The notes under the pieces are model-generated. The model did no database searches. It was given only the letters and a program-made list of their open reading frames with translations, and was not told the DNA's origin. From DATBLE01 sp046734335 (GTDB lineage Bacteria; Actinomycetota; Thermoleophilia; Gaiellales; Gaiellaceae), in NCBI GenBank assembly GCA_046734335.1, contig JBKPRA010000122.1:1-64000 (forward strand): DNA of 64,000 bases, read 5' to 3'. Below are positions 33,776 to 41,195 of the stretch, one piece after another. Positions within the stretch are counted from its first letter, which is position 1; every line of letters starts with the position of its first letter. A program made the position numbers and the translations under genes.

Positions 33776-34306
33776 TTGTTCAAGGTCGGCGACAAGGTGG
33801 TGTATCCACACCACGGAGCAGGCACTGTCGTGAAGAAGGAGCAGCGCGAGGTGCTCGGCCAGAAACGCGATTACCTCACCATCAAGATCCTCCACAACGA
33901 CATGACCGTGAACGTGCCTTGCGAGAACGCGGAGAAGGTCGGACTGCGCCGCGTGATCGACGAGCAGATGGTCGAGAAGGTCATGAAGGCGCTTCAGGGC
34001 TCCGGCACGACGATGCCGAAGAACTGGAACCGTCGGTTCAAGCACAACCGCGACAAGATGAAGACGGGTGACATCTTCGAGTTGGCCGAGGTCGTTCGGA
34101 ATCTGTCGCTCCGGGACCACGAGAAGGGCCTGTCGACCGGCGAGAAGCAGATGTTCGTGAAGGCGAAGAAGATCCTTGCGAGCGAGCTCATGTACGCCAA
34201 GGCGATGGACGAGGACGAGGCCGGCGTCTGGCTGGACGACGTGCTCTCCACCGTCTCGAACGGCAAGAAGAAGACCGCCAAGGCAACCGCGGCAGCGAGC
34301 GCCTAG
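33776..34306 (+). CDS. carD: CarD/CdnL-family RNA polymerase-binding regulator
   Basis: This 176-residue protein has the N-terminal RNA-polymerase-interacting Tudor-like domain (FKVGDKVVYPHHGAGTVVKKE) and a helical DNA-binding C-terminal domain (ELAEVVRNLSLRDHEKGL, EKQMFVKAKKILASELMYAK). CarD stabilises open promoter complexes, especially at rRNA promoters, and is essential in mycobacteria. I chose TTG 33776 because GAAAGGGGAG lies 5 bp upstream and the protein then starts at the family's usual first residue. Basic residues end the protein. ispD follows 21 bp later. Confidence 0.95.
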   Translation: MFKVGDKVVYPHHGAGTVVKKEQREVLGQKRDYLTIKILHNDMTVNVPCENAEKVGLRRVIDEQMVEKVMKALQGSGTTMPKNWNRRFKHNRDKMKTGDIFELAEVVRNLSLRDHEKGLSTGEKQMFVKAKKILASELMYAKAMDEDEAGVWLDDVLSTVSNGKKKTAKATAAASA

Positions 34307-34327
34307 CGCCCGCGGCGCGGACCGTCG

Positions 34328-35008
34328 TTGTCCGTTTGGGCCGTGCTCCCCGCCGCCGGCCGCGGCGAGCGGCTCCACGCGGACCGACCCAAGGCGTTCG
34401 CCCCGCTTCGCAACCGTCCGCTCCTGGCGGAGAGCCTCGAACGACTCGAGGCATCCACATGGGTCGACTCGATCGTGGTCGTCGCTCCCCCTGAGTGGGA
34501 GGAGCCGGTGATCCTGCTCGCCGAAGAGCTCGGGTGCGGAAAGGTCGTCGCCTCGGTGGCCGGCGGGGAGTCACGCGCAGCCTCGGTCAGGATCGGCGTG
34601 GGAGAAGTGCCCGACGACGCAGCAGTGATCCTCGTCCACGACGCCGCCCGCCCGCTCGTCTCCGACGCCGTCGTCGAGCGCATGCTCGGAGCGCTGAACG
34701 ACGGTTGGGACGGCGCGGTCCCGGGGCTGGCCCTTTCCGACACGGTGAAGCGGGTGCGCGAGGAGGCGGTCGTCGAGACGCTTCCGCGCGACGAGCTTCG
34801 TGCCGTCCAGACGCCGCAGGCATTCGTCGCATCGGTTCTCCGTGCCGCCGTCGCGAACGGCGACGAGGCGACCGACTGCTCGGCGCTCGTCGAAGGACAG
34901 GGCGGCCGGGTGACGGTCGTCGAGGGCGACCCACGGTTGCTGAAGATCACGACCGCGAACGACCTCGCCCTGGTCGAGTTCTGGCTCGGCGGCTCCGAAC
35001 CGGCGTGA
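34328..35008 (+). CDS. ispD: 2-C-methyl-D-erythritol 4-phosphate cytidylyltransferase
   Basis: A 226-residue enzyme of the MEP isoprenoid pathway that joins CTP and methylerythritol phosphate. Signature blocks are LPAAGRGERL (residues 7-16), DRPKAFAPLRNRPLL, VHDAARPLVS and LRAVQTPQAF. Start is TTG 34328. It follows carD closely, and its stop overlaps the next gene as GTGA. The same pathway's ispF lies 0.9 kb downstream. Confidence 0.95.
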   Translation: MSVWAVLPAAGRGERLHADRPKAFAPLRNRPLLAESLERLEASTWVDSIVVVAPPEWEEPVILLAEELGCGKVVASVAGGESRAASVRIGVGEVPDDAAVILVHDAARPLVSDAVVERMLGALNDGWDGAVPGLALSDTVKRVREEAVVETLPRDELRAVQTPQAFVASVLRAAVANGDEATDCSALVEGQGGRVTVVEGDPRLLKITTANDLALVEFWLGGSEPA

Positions 35009-35778
35009 TCCTCGACTACCACATGCACCTGCGCGACCCGGACGAGCGGGTCGTGCACTCGCTCGAGGCGGTCGAGCGGTTCGTGACGGCGGCGGCGGAG
35101 CGCGGGGTGGACGAGATCGGCTTCAGCGAGCATGTCTACTACTTCCGCCAGACCCGTCGGGTGTGGGCGCTCGACTACCAGACCGAGCGCTGCGTCTACG
35201 ACCTGGACGCCTACGTCGAGGTGGTGCTCGAGGCGAAACGGCAGGGCATGCCGGTCAAGCTCGCGCTCGAGGTCGACTACGTCGGGGAGCAGCAGGACGA
35301 GCTCGCGGCGCTTCTGGCGCCCTATCCCTGGGACTACCTCCTCGGCTCGGTGCACTGGATCGACGGACTGGCCGTCGACCAGCAACCTGGACTGTGGGCG
35401 CGCGCGCCGGTCGACGAGGTCTGGCGCCGCTACTTCGCCGCCGTTGTCGAGCTCGCCTCCTCAGGACATGTCGACGTGCTCGCGCATCCCGACCTGGCCA
35501 AGATCTTTCGAATGCGACCCGACCACATCGAGTATCCGGCTCTGGACGGCGTTGCGCTCGAGATCTCGACCGCCGGTCTGCGCAAGCCCGTCGGAGAGCT
35601 GTATCCCGCGGCGGCGATGCTCGAAGCCGGTCCGCCGATCACGCTTGCGTCGGACGCGCATGTGCCCGCCGACGTCGGCCGCGACTTCGACCGCGCCGTC
35701 GTCCATGCCCGTGCGGCAGGCTACGAGACCGTGAGCGTCTTCGAAGGGCGCAAGGCACGCCAGGAGCCGCTCGGATGA
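35005..35778 (+). CDS. PHP-family phosphatase (histidinol-phosphatase-like)
   Basis: The 257-residue protein has the PHP metal motifs: DYHMHL near the N-terminus, GFSEHVYYF, then LEVDYV, LGSVHWIDG, DVLAHPDL and, near the C-terminus, ASDAHVP. This matches HisK-type histidinol-phosphate phosphatases. GTG 35005 overlaps the ispD stop. It lies between ispD and ispF, which have no direct link with histidine. It may therefore be a true histidinol-phosphatase carried in a mixed operon, or a phosphatase for another small phosphate. The histidine role is family-based only. Confidence 0.85.
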   Translation: MILDYHMHLRDPDERVVHSLEAVERFVTAAAERGVDEIGFSEHVYYFRQTRRVWALDYQTERCVYDLDAYVEVVLEAKRQGMPVKLALEVDYVGEQQDELAALLAPYPWDYLLGSVHWIDGLAVDQQPGLWARAPVDEVWRRYFAAVVELASSGHVDVLAHPDLAKIFRMRPDHIEYPALDGVALEISTAGLRKPVGELYPAAAMLEAGPPITLASDAHVPADVGRDFDRAVVHARAAGYETVSVFEGRKARQEPLG

Positions 35779-35780
35779 CC

Positions 35781-35796
35781 GCCGACGGCTGTCGGC
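35781..35796 (+). terminator. Hairpin after the PHP gene
   Basis: GCCGAC-GGCT-GTCGGC forms a 6-bp stem two bases after the stop codon. No T-run follows, so it could be a weak terminator, a pause site or an mRNA-stability element. The 145-bp gap before ispF also holds a TAGGAT that could be a separate -10 box. Confidence 0.3.
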
Positions 35797-35923
35797 CGAT
35801 CGGGGCCAAATCGACACGGTTCGGGCGCAGACGTGCGCGCAGTCGGCGGGTAGGATCGGCCGCGGGAGGCGGGTGGACATCCCACAACCCCTCCCCGGGT
35901 GGGGCTATGGAAGGAGGGGGGCG

Positions 35924-36415
35924 ATGACGGGCGAGGAGCAGCTCCGCATCGGCCTCGGCGTCGACGCGCACGCGCTCGAGGACGGTGTCCCGCTCGTGCT
36001 CGGCGGCGTGAGGGTGGAAAGCGCGCGCGGGCTGGCCGGGCACTCGGACGGCGACGTGATCACCCATGCCCTGATCGACGCCCTCCTCGGCGCTGCCGAC
36101 ATGGGCGACATCGGCTCGCTGTTTCCCTCCGACGGAAGCACGCCTCCAGGTGTGTCCTCGCTCGTCCTGCTAGAGGACGTCGCCGGACGGCTGAAAGGCG
36201 CCGGCTGGCAACTGGTCAACGCCGACTGCGTCTTCATCGGTCAGGAGCCTCGGCTGGCGCCGATCCGCGACCAGATGAAGTCGGCGCTCGCCGCTGCGCT
36301 CGGCGCTCGGCAGGATCAGATCGCGGTGCGGGCGACCACGACGGACGGGCTCGGTTTCACCGGCCGCGGCGACGGGCTCGCGGCCCAGGCCGTCGCGTTG
36401 ATTCGTCGGGTCTAG
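35924..36415 (+). CDS. ispF: 2-C-methyl-D-erythritol 2,4-cyclodiphosphate synthase
   Basis: A 163-residue MEP-pathway enzyme making the cyclodiphosphate. It has the metal-binding GVDAHAL (DxH), the GLAGHSDGDVITHALIDALLGAA block and DIGSLFP, then the ATTTDGLGFTGRGDGLAAQA C-terminus. ATG 35924 follows a strong AAGGAGG site. The last 59 bp overlap the convergent MarR gene. Confidence 0.95.
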   Translation: MTGEEQLRIGLGVDAHALEDGVPLVLGGVRVESARGLAGHSDGDVITHALIDALLGAADMGDIGSLFPSDGSTPPGVSSLVLLEDVAGRLKGAGWQLVNADCVFIGQEPRLAPIRDQMKSALAAALGARQDQIAVRATTTDGLGFTGRGDGLAAQAVALIRRV

Positions 36416-36851
36416 AAAGCAGCGCCCGCATCGCGTCCTCCAGCCGGTCGAGGGCCAGATCGAGTTCTCTCGGTGAGTAGTCGAGCCGCTCGTGCACGCG
36501 CGCGACCGACCCCTGTAGGGCTGGGAAGGCGCTCACTGCGTGCCGGTCGCCGGTCTTCGTCACCTCGAGCAGCGATGACCGGCCGTCGTCGGGGTTCGGC
36601 CGGCGCCGGACCAGTCGGCGTCCCTCCAGCCGGCGCAGGTACGACGACAGCGTCGTCGGCGGCATGCCGAGGAGGGCGGCGAGCCGTGAAGGGGTGATCG
36701 GCTGGAACGCCCTGATCGCGCTGAGGACGGCGAAGTCGTTCGGCTGCACCTTCAATCCCGCCATCGCACGTCCGAGAAGATCGTCGGCCAGCTGGCCGAG
36801 TATGAAGAGGCGAAAGAGGACGTTGCGGCCGCGGGATTGAGTTGCGCTCAT
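36357..36851 (-). CDS. MarR-family transcriptional regulator
   Basis: The 164-residue protein has the MarR winged helix: a DFAVLSAIRAFQPITPSRLA helix pair, recognition segment GMPPTTLSSYLRRLEGRRLV, and wing RRRPNPDDGRSSLLEVTKTG. The dimerisation helices lie at both ends and the C-terminal tail is Arg-rich. Two palindromes in front of its start are likely its own operators, and the same DNA controls the divergent propeller gene. The ligand is unknown. Confidence 0.9.
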   Translation of the reverse strand: MSATQSRGRNVLFRLFILGQLADDLLGRAMAGLKVQPNDFAVLSAIRAFQPITPSRLAALLGMPPTTLSSYLRRLEGRRLVRRRPNPDDGRSSLLEVTKTGDRHAVSAFPALQGSVARVHERLDYSPRELDLALDRLEDAMRALLSRPDESTRRPGPRARRRGR

Positions 36852-36855
36852 AAAG

Positions 36856-36888
36856 TGCGATATCGCAGTATATTGCTGCGATATCGTA
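36856..36888. promoter_or_regulatory. Paired MarR operators over divergent promoters
   Basis: TGCGATATCGCA (36856-36867, perfect) and TGCGATATCGTA (36877-36888, one mismatch) are centred 21 bp apart, two helical turns. Between them TATATT (36869-36874) reads as a plus-strand -10 box and TATACT (36872-36867) as a minus-strand -10 box. A MarR dimer on each site would shut both promoters. Confidence 0.75.
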
Positions 36889-36904
36889 CTAGTGGGAGGT
36901 GCAC

Positions 36905-37828
36905 ATGGTGAGACATCTGGTCTGGTTGAGCATTCTGATCGCTGCGGTGGCCGGTGTTGCGACGGCCTCGACGGAGCTGAGGCCGGCGCGGGTCGCGGCC
37001 AGGATCACGACCGGCAAGGCGCCTTGCTCCGAGAACGGCGGTCTGGGCTACCTCTGGGTCAGCAACTTCACCGACGCAACGGTTGTCCGCGTCGATCCTG
37101 CGACGAACCGCGTCACCGCGCGCATCAAGGTCGGCGCCCAGCCTTGCGGCGTCGTCGTCGGCGCCGATGCCCTCTGGATCGACGGATACGGCACCGGCAA
37201 TGTCGAGCGGGTCGATCCACAGTCGAAGCAGGTCGTGGCCCGGATCCCGATCGGCCCCAGCCTGTGGGATGTCGAATTCGGCGCCGACGCGGTCTGGGCG
37301 ACGAGCGAGTTCAACGGCACTGTCAGCCGCATCGACCCGGTCACGAACGCAATCGTCGCCACCGTCAAGGTCGGTACCGCGCCGCGCCAGGTTCGCTACG
37401 GCGCGGGCGCGATCTGGGTCGGAAACCACACCGGCAAGAGCATCTATCGCGTCGACCCCGCGACGAACCGCGCGAAGGCCGTGCCGGTCGGGCTGCTCTC
37501 CCCCGACTCGATCGCTGTCAGCGACTCCGCGATCTGGGTGACCTCGAGCGGAAATCGCTTCGTGGTCAGGCTCGACCCGAGGACGATGCGTGTGGTCGCT
37601 CGGGTGAAGGTCGGGCTCGGCCCAAGCAATGCCGCTATCGCCGGCGACGGCAGCGTGTTCGTCCCGAACAACGCCGACGGCACCGTCAGCCGGATCGACC
37701 CGGTCCATAACAAGGTGGTCGCCACCTACAGGGTCGGCCCCAAGCCGTTCCCGGCGGCGGCTGCCTTCGGCGACGTCTGGGTGCCGCTGTCGGGTGGGAG
37801 GCAGGTGGTGCGTTTCCGCGTCGGCTGA
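36905..37828 (+). CDS. Secreted YncE-like beta-propeller protein
   Basis: A 307-residue protein with a signal peptide (LVWLSILIAAVAGVATA) and about six to seven repeats ending in the pattern RVDP.T..V.A...VG, for example VVRVDPATNRVTARIKVGAQ and VSRIDPVTNAIVATVKVG. This is the YncE/virginiamycin-B-lyase-like propeller fold. Some fold members are lyases, others only bind ligands, so a function cannot be given. GGGAGGT lies 4 bp before ATG 36905. The gene is divergent from marR and shares its operators, which suggests MarR control. Confidence 0.8.
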   Translation: MVRHLVWLSILIAAVAGVATASTELRPARVAARITTGKAPCSENGGLGYLWVSNFTDATVVRVDPATNRVTARIKVGAQPCGVVVGADALWIDGYGTGNVERVDPQSKQVVARIPIGPSLWDVEFGADAVWATSEFNGTVSRIDPVTNAIVATVKVGTAPRQVRYGAGAIWVGNHTGKSIYRVDPATNRAKAVPVGLLSPDSIAVSDSAIWVTSSGNRFVVRLDPRTMRVVARVKVGLGPSNAAIAGDGSVFVPNNADGTVSRIDPVHNKVVATYRVGPKPFPAAAAFGDVWVPLSGGRQVVRFRVG

Positions 37829-37845
37829 TCCGGCATCATCGACGC

Positions 37846-38649
37846 GTGGCCGTGCTCCGTCCGTCGACCGAGCTTTCCCACGGCGAGCTGGCAGAGCTGT
37901 TCACCGCGGCGTACGAGGGCTATTTCGTCCCGTTCAGGGTCGACGAAGCGACGCTCGGATTCATGGTCGACGTCTTCGATCTCGATCTTGAGCTGTCGCT
38001 CGTCGCGGTGGAGGACGGCACGCCGGTCGGTCTCGCCAACCTGGGCCGGCGAGGCGCGTGCACCTGGCTCGGTGGCGTCGGCGTCGTCCCGAGCCGTCGA
38101 GGCGAGGGAATCGGCGAGCTGCTCACGCGTAACGTGCTCGAGCAAGCCGGAACGGTGGGGGCGACCGAGATGAGGCTCGAGGTGATCGTCGAGAACGGCC
38201 CGGCGATCTCGCTCTACGAGAAGCTCGGATTCGTCCGGATCCGTGAGCTCGAGGTCCTGTCCCTCGCCGCCGCGGAGCGGGACGGCGAAGACGCCGAGGC
38301 GGCGACTCTCGACGCTGCCCGGGCCCTCATCCGGGCAGGCCGGGACGGGGAAGAGCCGTGGCAACGCGCCGACGCCACGACCGACCGGCTCCTCCAGCGG
38401 CGCCCGGCACCCGAGGCGATGGTCGCCGGCGAGGCCGCGGCCGTCTATCGCGTCATCGGCGACAACGTCGGCCTCGTCCAGGCGGCGGGCGACGAGCGCG
38501 GGCTCGCTGCGATCCTTGCGTCGCTGCGCGCGAAGGGAAAGGTGACCGCTGTGAACTATCCCGCCGGAGGCGCAGTCGCAGAGGCGCTCCGGGCGGTCGG
38601 AGCGGAGGTGTCGCTGCGCCAGTACGAGATGGTCAGGAGCCTGGACTAA
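37846..38649 (+). CDS. GNAT-family N-acetyltransferase
   Basis: The 267-residue protein has one clear GNAT domain with the acetyl-CoA loop GVGVVPSRRGEGIGELLTRNVL (about residues 84-105) and the later ENGPAISLYEKLGFVRI strand-helix. The second half (about 150-267) is shorter and degenerate and may be a GNAT-like partner domain. The substrate is unknown. GTG 37846 lies 6 bp after a CATCAT hexamer, 17 bp past the propeller gene. It overlaps the convergent selenoprotein gene by 4 bp. Confidence 0.82.
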   Translation: MAVLRPSTELSHGELAELFTAAYEGYFVPFRVDEATLGFMVDVFDLDLELSLVAVEDGTPVGLANLGRRGACTWLGGVGVVPSRRGEGIGELLTRNVLEQAGTVGATEMRLEVIVENGPAISLYEKLGFVRIRELEVLSLAAAERDGEDAEAATLDAARALIRAGRDGEEPWQRADATTDRLLQRRPAPEAMVAGEAAAVYRVIGDNVGLVQAAGDERGLAAILASLRAKGKVTAVNYPAGGAVAEALRAVGAEVSLRQYEMVRSLD

Positions 38650-39242
38650 TCCGACTCGAGCGCGTACCCGCGCGAGAGCATCGCCTCGCCGCGATCCAGG
38701 CAGGATTCCCAGGTGGGGACGTCCCAGCCGAGCGAGTCGGCCAGGCGGACGATCATGTTGAACAGCGCGGCCACGTGGATCGCGTCGGCCATCGCCTCGT
38801 CGGAGATGCCCGCTGCGCGCACGCGGTCAGCATCATCTGGAGTGACCTCCTCCGGGCGGAGCGTCAGCTTCTCCAGAAAGCCGAGCATCGCGCGGAGCCC
38901 CTCTTCGATCGGCGCAGTCCGCCAATCCGTCTCGACCGCTTTCCAGACCTCGTCACCGAGAGCGTACGACGCGACCGCGCCGTGCGAGCGCGTTCAGAAC
39001 GGGCACTGGTTGAGCGACGAGACGAACCCCGCGAACAGCTCGCGCTCGCCGGGCGACCACTCCGACGGTCCGCGCATCGCCGCATCCAGCGCCGTCGAAA
39101 ACGGACGGCCGAACAGCTCCGGCCTGTAGTAGAGCGTCTTCAGAACGCCGGAGGCCGTGGGTAGGCCGCGGGCCTGCGCGATCTCCGCGAGGATCGCAGC
39201 CTCAGCCGGTGCGTGCCCCGAATCGACGACCTCGAGTCTCAG
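38646..39242 (-). CDS. AhpD-like peroxidase-related selenoprotein (Cys-x-x-Sec), in-frame TGA
   Basis: Reading through the TGA at 38996-38994 gives a 198-residue protein of the AhpD/carboxymuconolactone-decarboxylase fold. Upstream of the TGA it reads VSSLNQCPF and downstream TRSHGAVASYALGDEVWKAV, with no change of frame. The TGA is residue 83, exactly where the second cysteine of the AhpD CxxCxxxH site belongs (Cys80, His87). A hairpin with a GGTC loop follows at the right distance. Coding continues (ISDEAMADAIHVAALFNMIV) to a TAG stop. AhpD-like selenoproteins with CxxU are known from metagenome surveys. The start is probably CTG 39242, overlapping the upstream stop as CTGA behind GGAGAGG. 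A Cys-to-stop mutation is the alternative. Confidence 0.8.
38963..38986 (-). promoter_or_regulatory. Candidate bacterial SECIS element
   Basis: On the minus strand, 17 nt after the in-frame TGA, a GGTC tetraloop (38976-38973) closes a 7-bp stem (38983-38977 with 38972-38966, one G-U pair). Two further pairs lie below a C-A mismatch. A GGUC loop about 18 nt after UGA is the feature recognised by SelB in the E. coli fdhF SECIS. Confidence 0.72.
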
Positions 39243-39496
39243 CGCCTCTCCAAACCCAACGACATCAGGCCTGCCTCCAGTCGGTCGAGGCCGGCAGCTA
39301 CCGCCGTCGACACCGTCTGCTCGAAGATCTCGTCCTCCGAGTGGCCCGCCTCCTTCAGCGCTTCGACGTCGCGGTCGGTGACCGCGTAGGCGCGCGTGCG
39401 CACCTTGGCGAGATACGCCTCGAAGTCGGGCGGTGCGGCGCGGTCGGGGTGCGCCGCGTCGCTCAGCGCCGCTATCAGATCGTCGTAGCGGGTCAC
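39239..39496 (-). CDS. Small helical CMD/AhpD-like protein
   Basis: An 85-residue protein with VTDRDVEALKEAGHSEDEIFEQTVSTAVAAGLDRLEAG, which matches the helical repeat of carboxymuconolactone-decarboxylase proteins but lacks any cysteine. Coupled starts (GTGA with mutY, CTGA with the selenoprotein gene) put it in the same operon. It may form a subunit or partner of the AhpD-like selenoprotein; that is inference. Confidence 0.7.
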   Translation of the reverse strand: MTRYDDLIAALSDAAHPDRAAPPDFEAYLAKVRTRAYAVTDRDVEALKEAGHSEDEIFEQTVSTAVAAGLDRLEAGLMSLGLERR

Positions 39497-40206
39497 GAGG
39501 GAAGCGTAGCCTGGCCGTGATCGACGACGACCAGGCCGTCCGCGACGAGGGACTCGAGCGCCTCGGGGTCGAGCTCGACCGCCCGCGGCTCGGCGGCGAC
39601 GAGGCGGAGCACCTGCGCGCGTCGCTGGCGGAACGAGCCTTCGAAGGGGCCCTGCTTCCGCTCCGGCTCGTATCGGCGGCCGACAGACGGACAGGCGTCG
39701 GCGAGGGGGCAGCCGCCGCACCGTGGAACGCGAGCCAGACAGACCGTCGCGCCGAGGTCGAAGAGCGCCTGCGCCGCCCCGGGGCCGAACTGACCACCCG
39801 TCCGGGAGAGCACCCGGGCGACGTTGACGTCGACCGGCAGGAGCGGCCTGCCGAAGGCGAAGTTCCCGATCGCCGCGGCCGTGTACGGTCCGACGCCGGG
39901 AAGCTCGGTCAGGTCGTCGGGCCACCCGTGCTCGGCAACCAGCCGCGCGGCGCGGTGAAGCGCTACTGCCCGACGGTTGTAGCCGAGCCCCTGCCAGGCG
40001 CGGATCGCGTCCGCCGGCGAAGCGACGGCCAGCGACTCGACCGTGGGCCAGCGCTCCAGCCAATCGAGAAAGCGAGGCACGACCCGCGCGACCTGGGTCT
40101 GCTGGAGCATGATCTCGGAGACCAGGATCGCGTACGGATCACGGGTCCCGCGCCACGGCAGCTTTCGGCCGTGCTCGGCGAACCAGGCGAGCAGGAGCTC
40201 CTCCAT
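39493..40206 (-). CDS. mutY: A/G-specific adenine glycosylase, short form
   Basis: A 237-residue base-excision enzyme removing adenine opposite 8-oxoguanine. It has LPWRGTRDPYAILVSEIMLQ, the helix-hairpin-helix ELPGVGPYTAAAIGNFAFG with the catalytic aspartate at VDVNVARV, and the C-x6-C-x2-C-x5-C iron-sulfur loop (CLARVPRCGGCPLADAC). The C-terminal NUDIX-like 8-oxoG reader of full-length MutY (about 350 residues) is missing, as in some actinobacterial forms. ATG 40206 follows TAGCTT by 7 bp. It sits 10 bp after the hydrolase gene. Confidence 0.9.
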   Translation of the reverse strand: MEELLLAWFAEHGRKLPWRGTRDPYAILVSEIMLQQTQVARVVPRFLDWLERWPTVESLAVASPADAIRAWQGLGYNRRAVALHRAARLVAEHGWPDDLTELPGVGPYTAAAIGNFAFGRPLLPVDVNVARVLSRTGGQFGPGAAQALFDLGATVCLARVPRCGGCPLADACPSVGRRYEPERKQGPFEGSFRQRRAQVLRLVAAEPRAVELDPEALESLVADGLVVVDHGQATLPS

Positions 40207-40216
40207 GGCGCTGAAG

Positions 40217-40966
40217 CTAGGCGTGGCGCTCGATGAAGTCGAGCGTCCGCTTCCAGGCGTCGTCCGACGCTGCCTGGTACTGGTCCTGTTTGCGGTCGAA
40301 GAAGGAGTGGGGCGCACCTTCGTAGGTGACAATCTCGTGCTCGATCCCGGCAGCGGTCAGCGCGTCGTCGAAGGCGGCGTTCTGCTCGGCTGTGATGTTC
40401 TCGTCGGCACCCGCCTGGAGCGCGAGGATCGGCCCCTTCAGCTCCGTGGCTCGATCGAGCGGGCCCAGCCAGTCGCCTCGGGCGGTCAGACTGCCGTAGA
40501 ACCCGACGGCACCCGCGAGGTCATGGTCGCCGGCGGTGGACAGCCACGAGTTACGACCGCCGAAGCAGAAGCCGACCGTGCAGACGGAGCGGGCGCCGTG
40601 GTCGCGGAGCCAGACGACGGCGACGGCGAGGTCGAGCTGGATCGTTTCGGGATCGGTGAGGCTGACGTGATCCGCGTACTGAAAGTCGTCATCGCGTTTC
40701 GCGACGCCGGCAGTGCGGCCGAAGTAGTCGAACGCGATCGCGACCATGCCGCGCTCGGCGAAGCGGAGCGCGAGCTCCTCGTAGAAGCGGTACAGGCCGC
40801 GCACGTCGGGCAGGATGACGACGCCGTTGTTCGAGGGCGTATCGGGCGTTGCCGCGAATGCCGCGAAGCGATTCCCGTCGGCCGCCTCCAGGACGAGATT
40901 CTCGTAGGAGACCGCCGCGCCGGAGATCGCGACCACCGGCGGCGAGGAGTCGAGGTCGAAGCACAC
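40217..40966 (-). CDS. Dienelactone hydrolase family protein
   Basis: A 249-residue alpha/beta hydrolase with the family's cysteine nucleophile in GFCFGG (Cys134), an acid residue at AGADENIT and the histidine at APHSFFDR. Blocks VVILPDVRGLYRFYEELA and AIAFDYFGR are also typical. The best-known members open dienelactones in chloroaromatic breakdown, but most relatives act on unknown esters. It is the first gene of the mutY/selenoprotein operon. A TAGGCT hexamer lies 10 bp before its GTG. Confidence 0.85.
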   Translation of the reverse strand: MCFDLDSSPPVVAISGAAVSYENLVLEAADGNRFAAFAATPDTPSNNGVVILPDVRGLYRFYEELALRFAERGMVAIAFDYFGRTAGVAKRDDDFQYADHVSLTDPETIQLDLAVAVVWLRDHGARSVCTVGFCFGGRNSWLSTAGDHDLAGAVGFYGSLTARGDWLGPLDRATELKGPILALQAGADENITAEQNAAFDDALTAAGIEHEIVTYEGAPHSFFDRKQDQYQAASDDAWKRTLDFIERHA

Positions 40967-41048
40967 GGCCGTCGGCAGCCTAGCCGTTGTCCACCTGGTT
41001 ACCGGAACGGTTCCCTTTGGACTCGGGCGGTGGGGCTACCTTTGAAGC

Positions 41049-41195
41049 ATGAATGCGCAGTACCTGATGCTGATCGAGCAGCTCGTCCGCGAGGGCCGCC
41101 CCGAGGACGAGATCGAGGCGATCGTGGGCCGGACCGTCGACGAGGACATCGACGTTCTCGAGGACCAGCTCGACGACCTGTCCGCCGCGGCCTAG
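41049..41195 (+). CDS. Small acidic protein of unknown function
   Basis: A 48-residue protein, MNAQYLMLIEQLVREG followed by RPEDEIEAIVGRTVDEDID and an acidic tail. It looks helical and well formed, with a helix-turn-helix-like REGRPEDEIEAIVGR segment. ATG 41049 is 6 bp after TACCTT (41037-41042), a leaderless signature shared by other real genes here. It overlaps the convergent yceH-type gene by 4 bp. No family recognised. Confidence 0.55.
   Translation: MNAQYLMLIEQLVREGRPEDEIEAIVGRTVDEDIDVLEDQLDDLSAAA

Noticed and set aside
38646..38888. An independent 80-residue gene
   Set aside because: It is the C-terminal part of the AhpD-like protein, in the same frame as the part upstream of the TGA.
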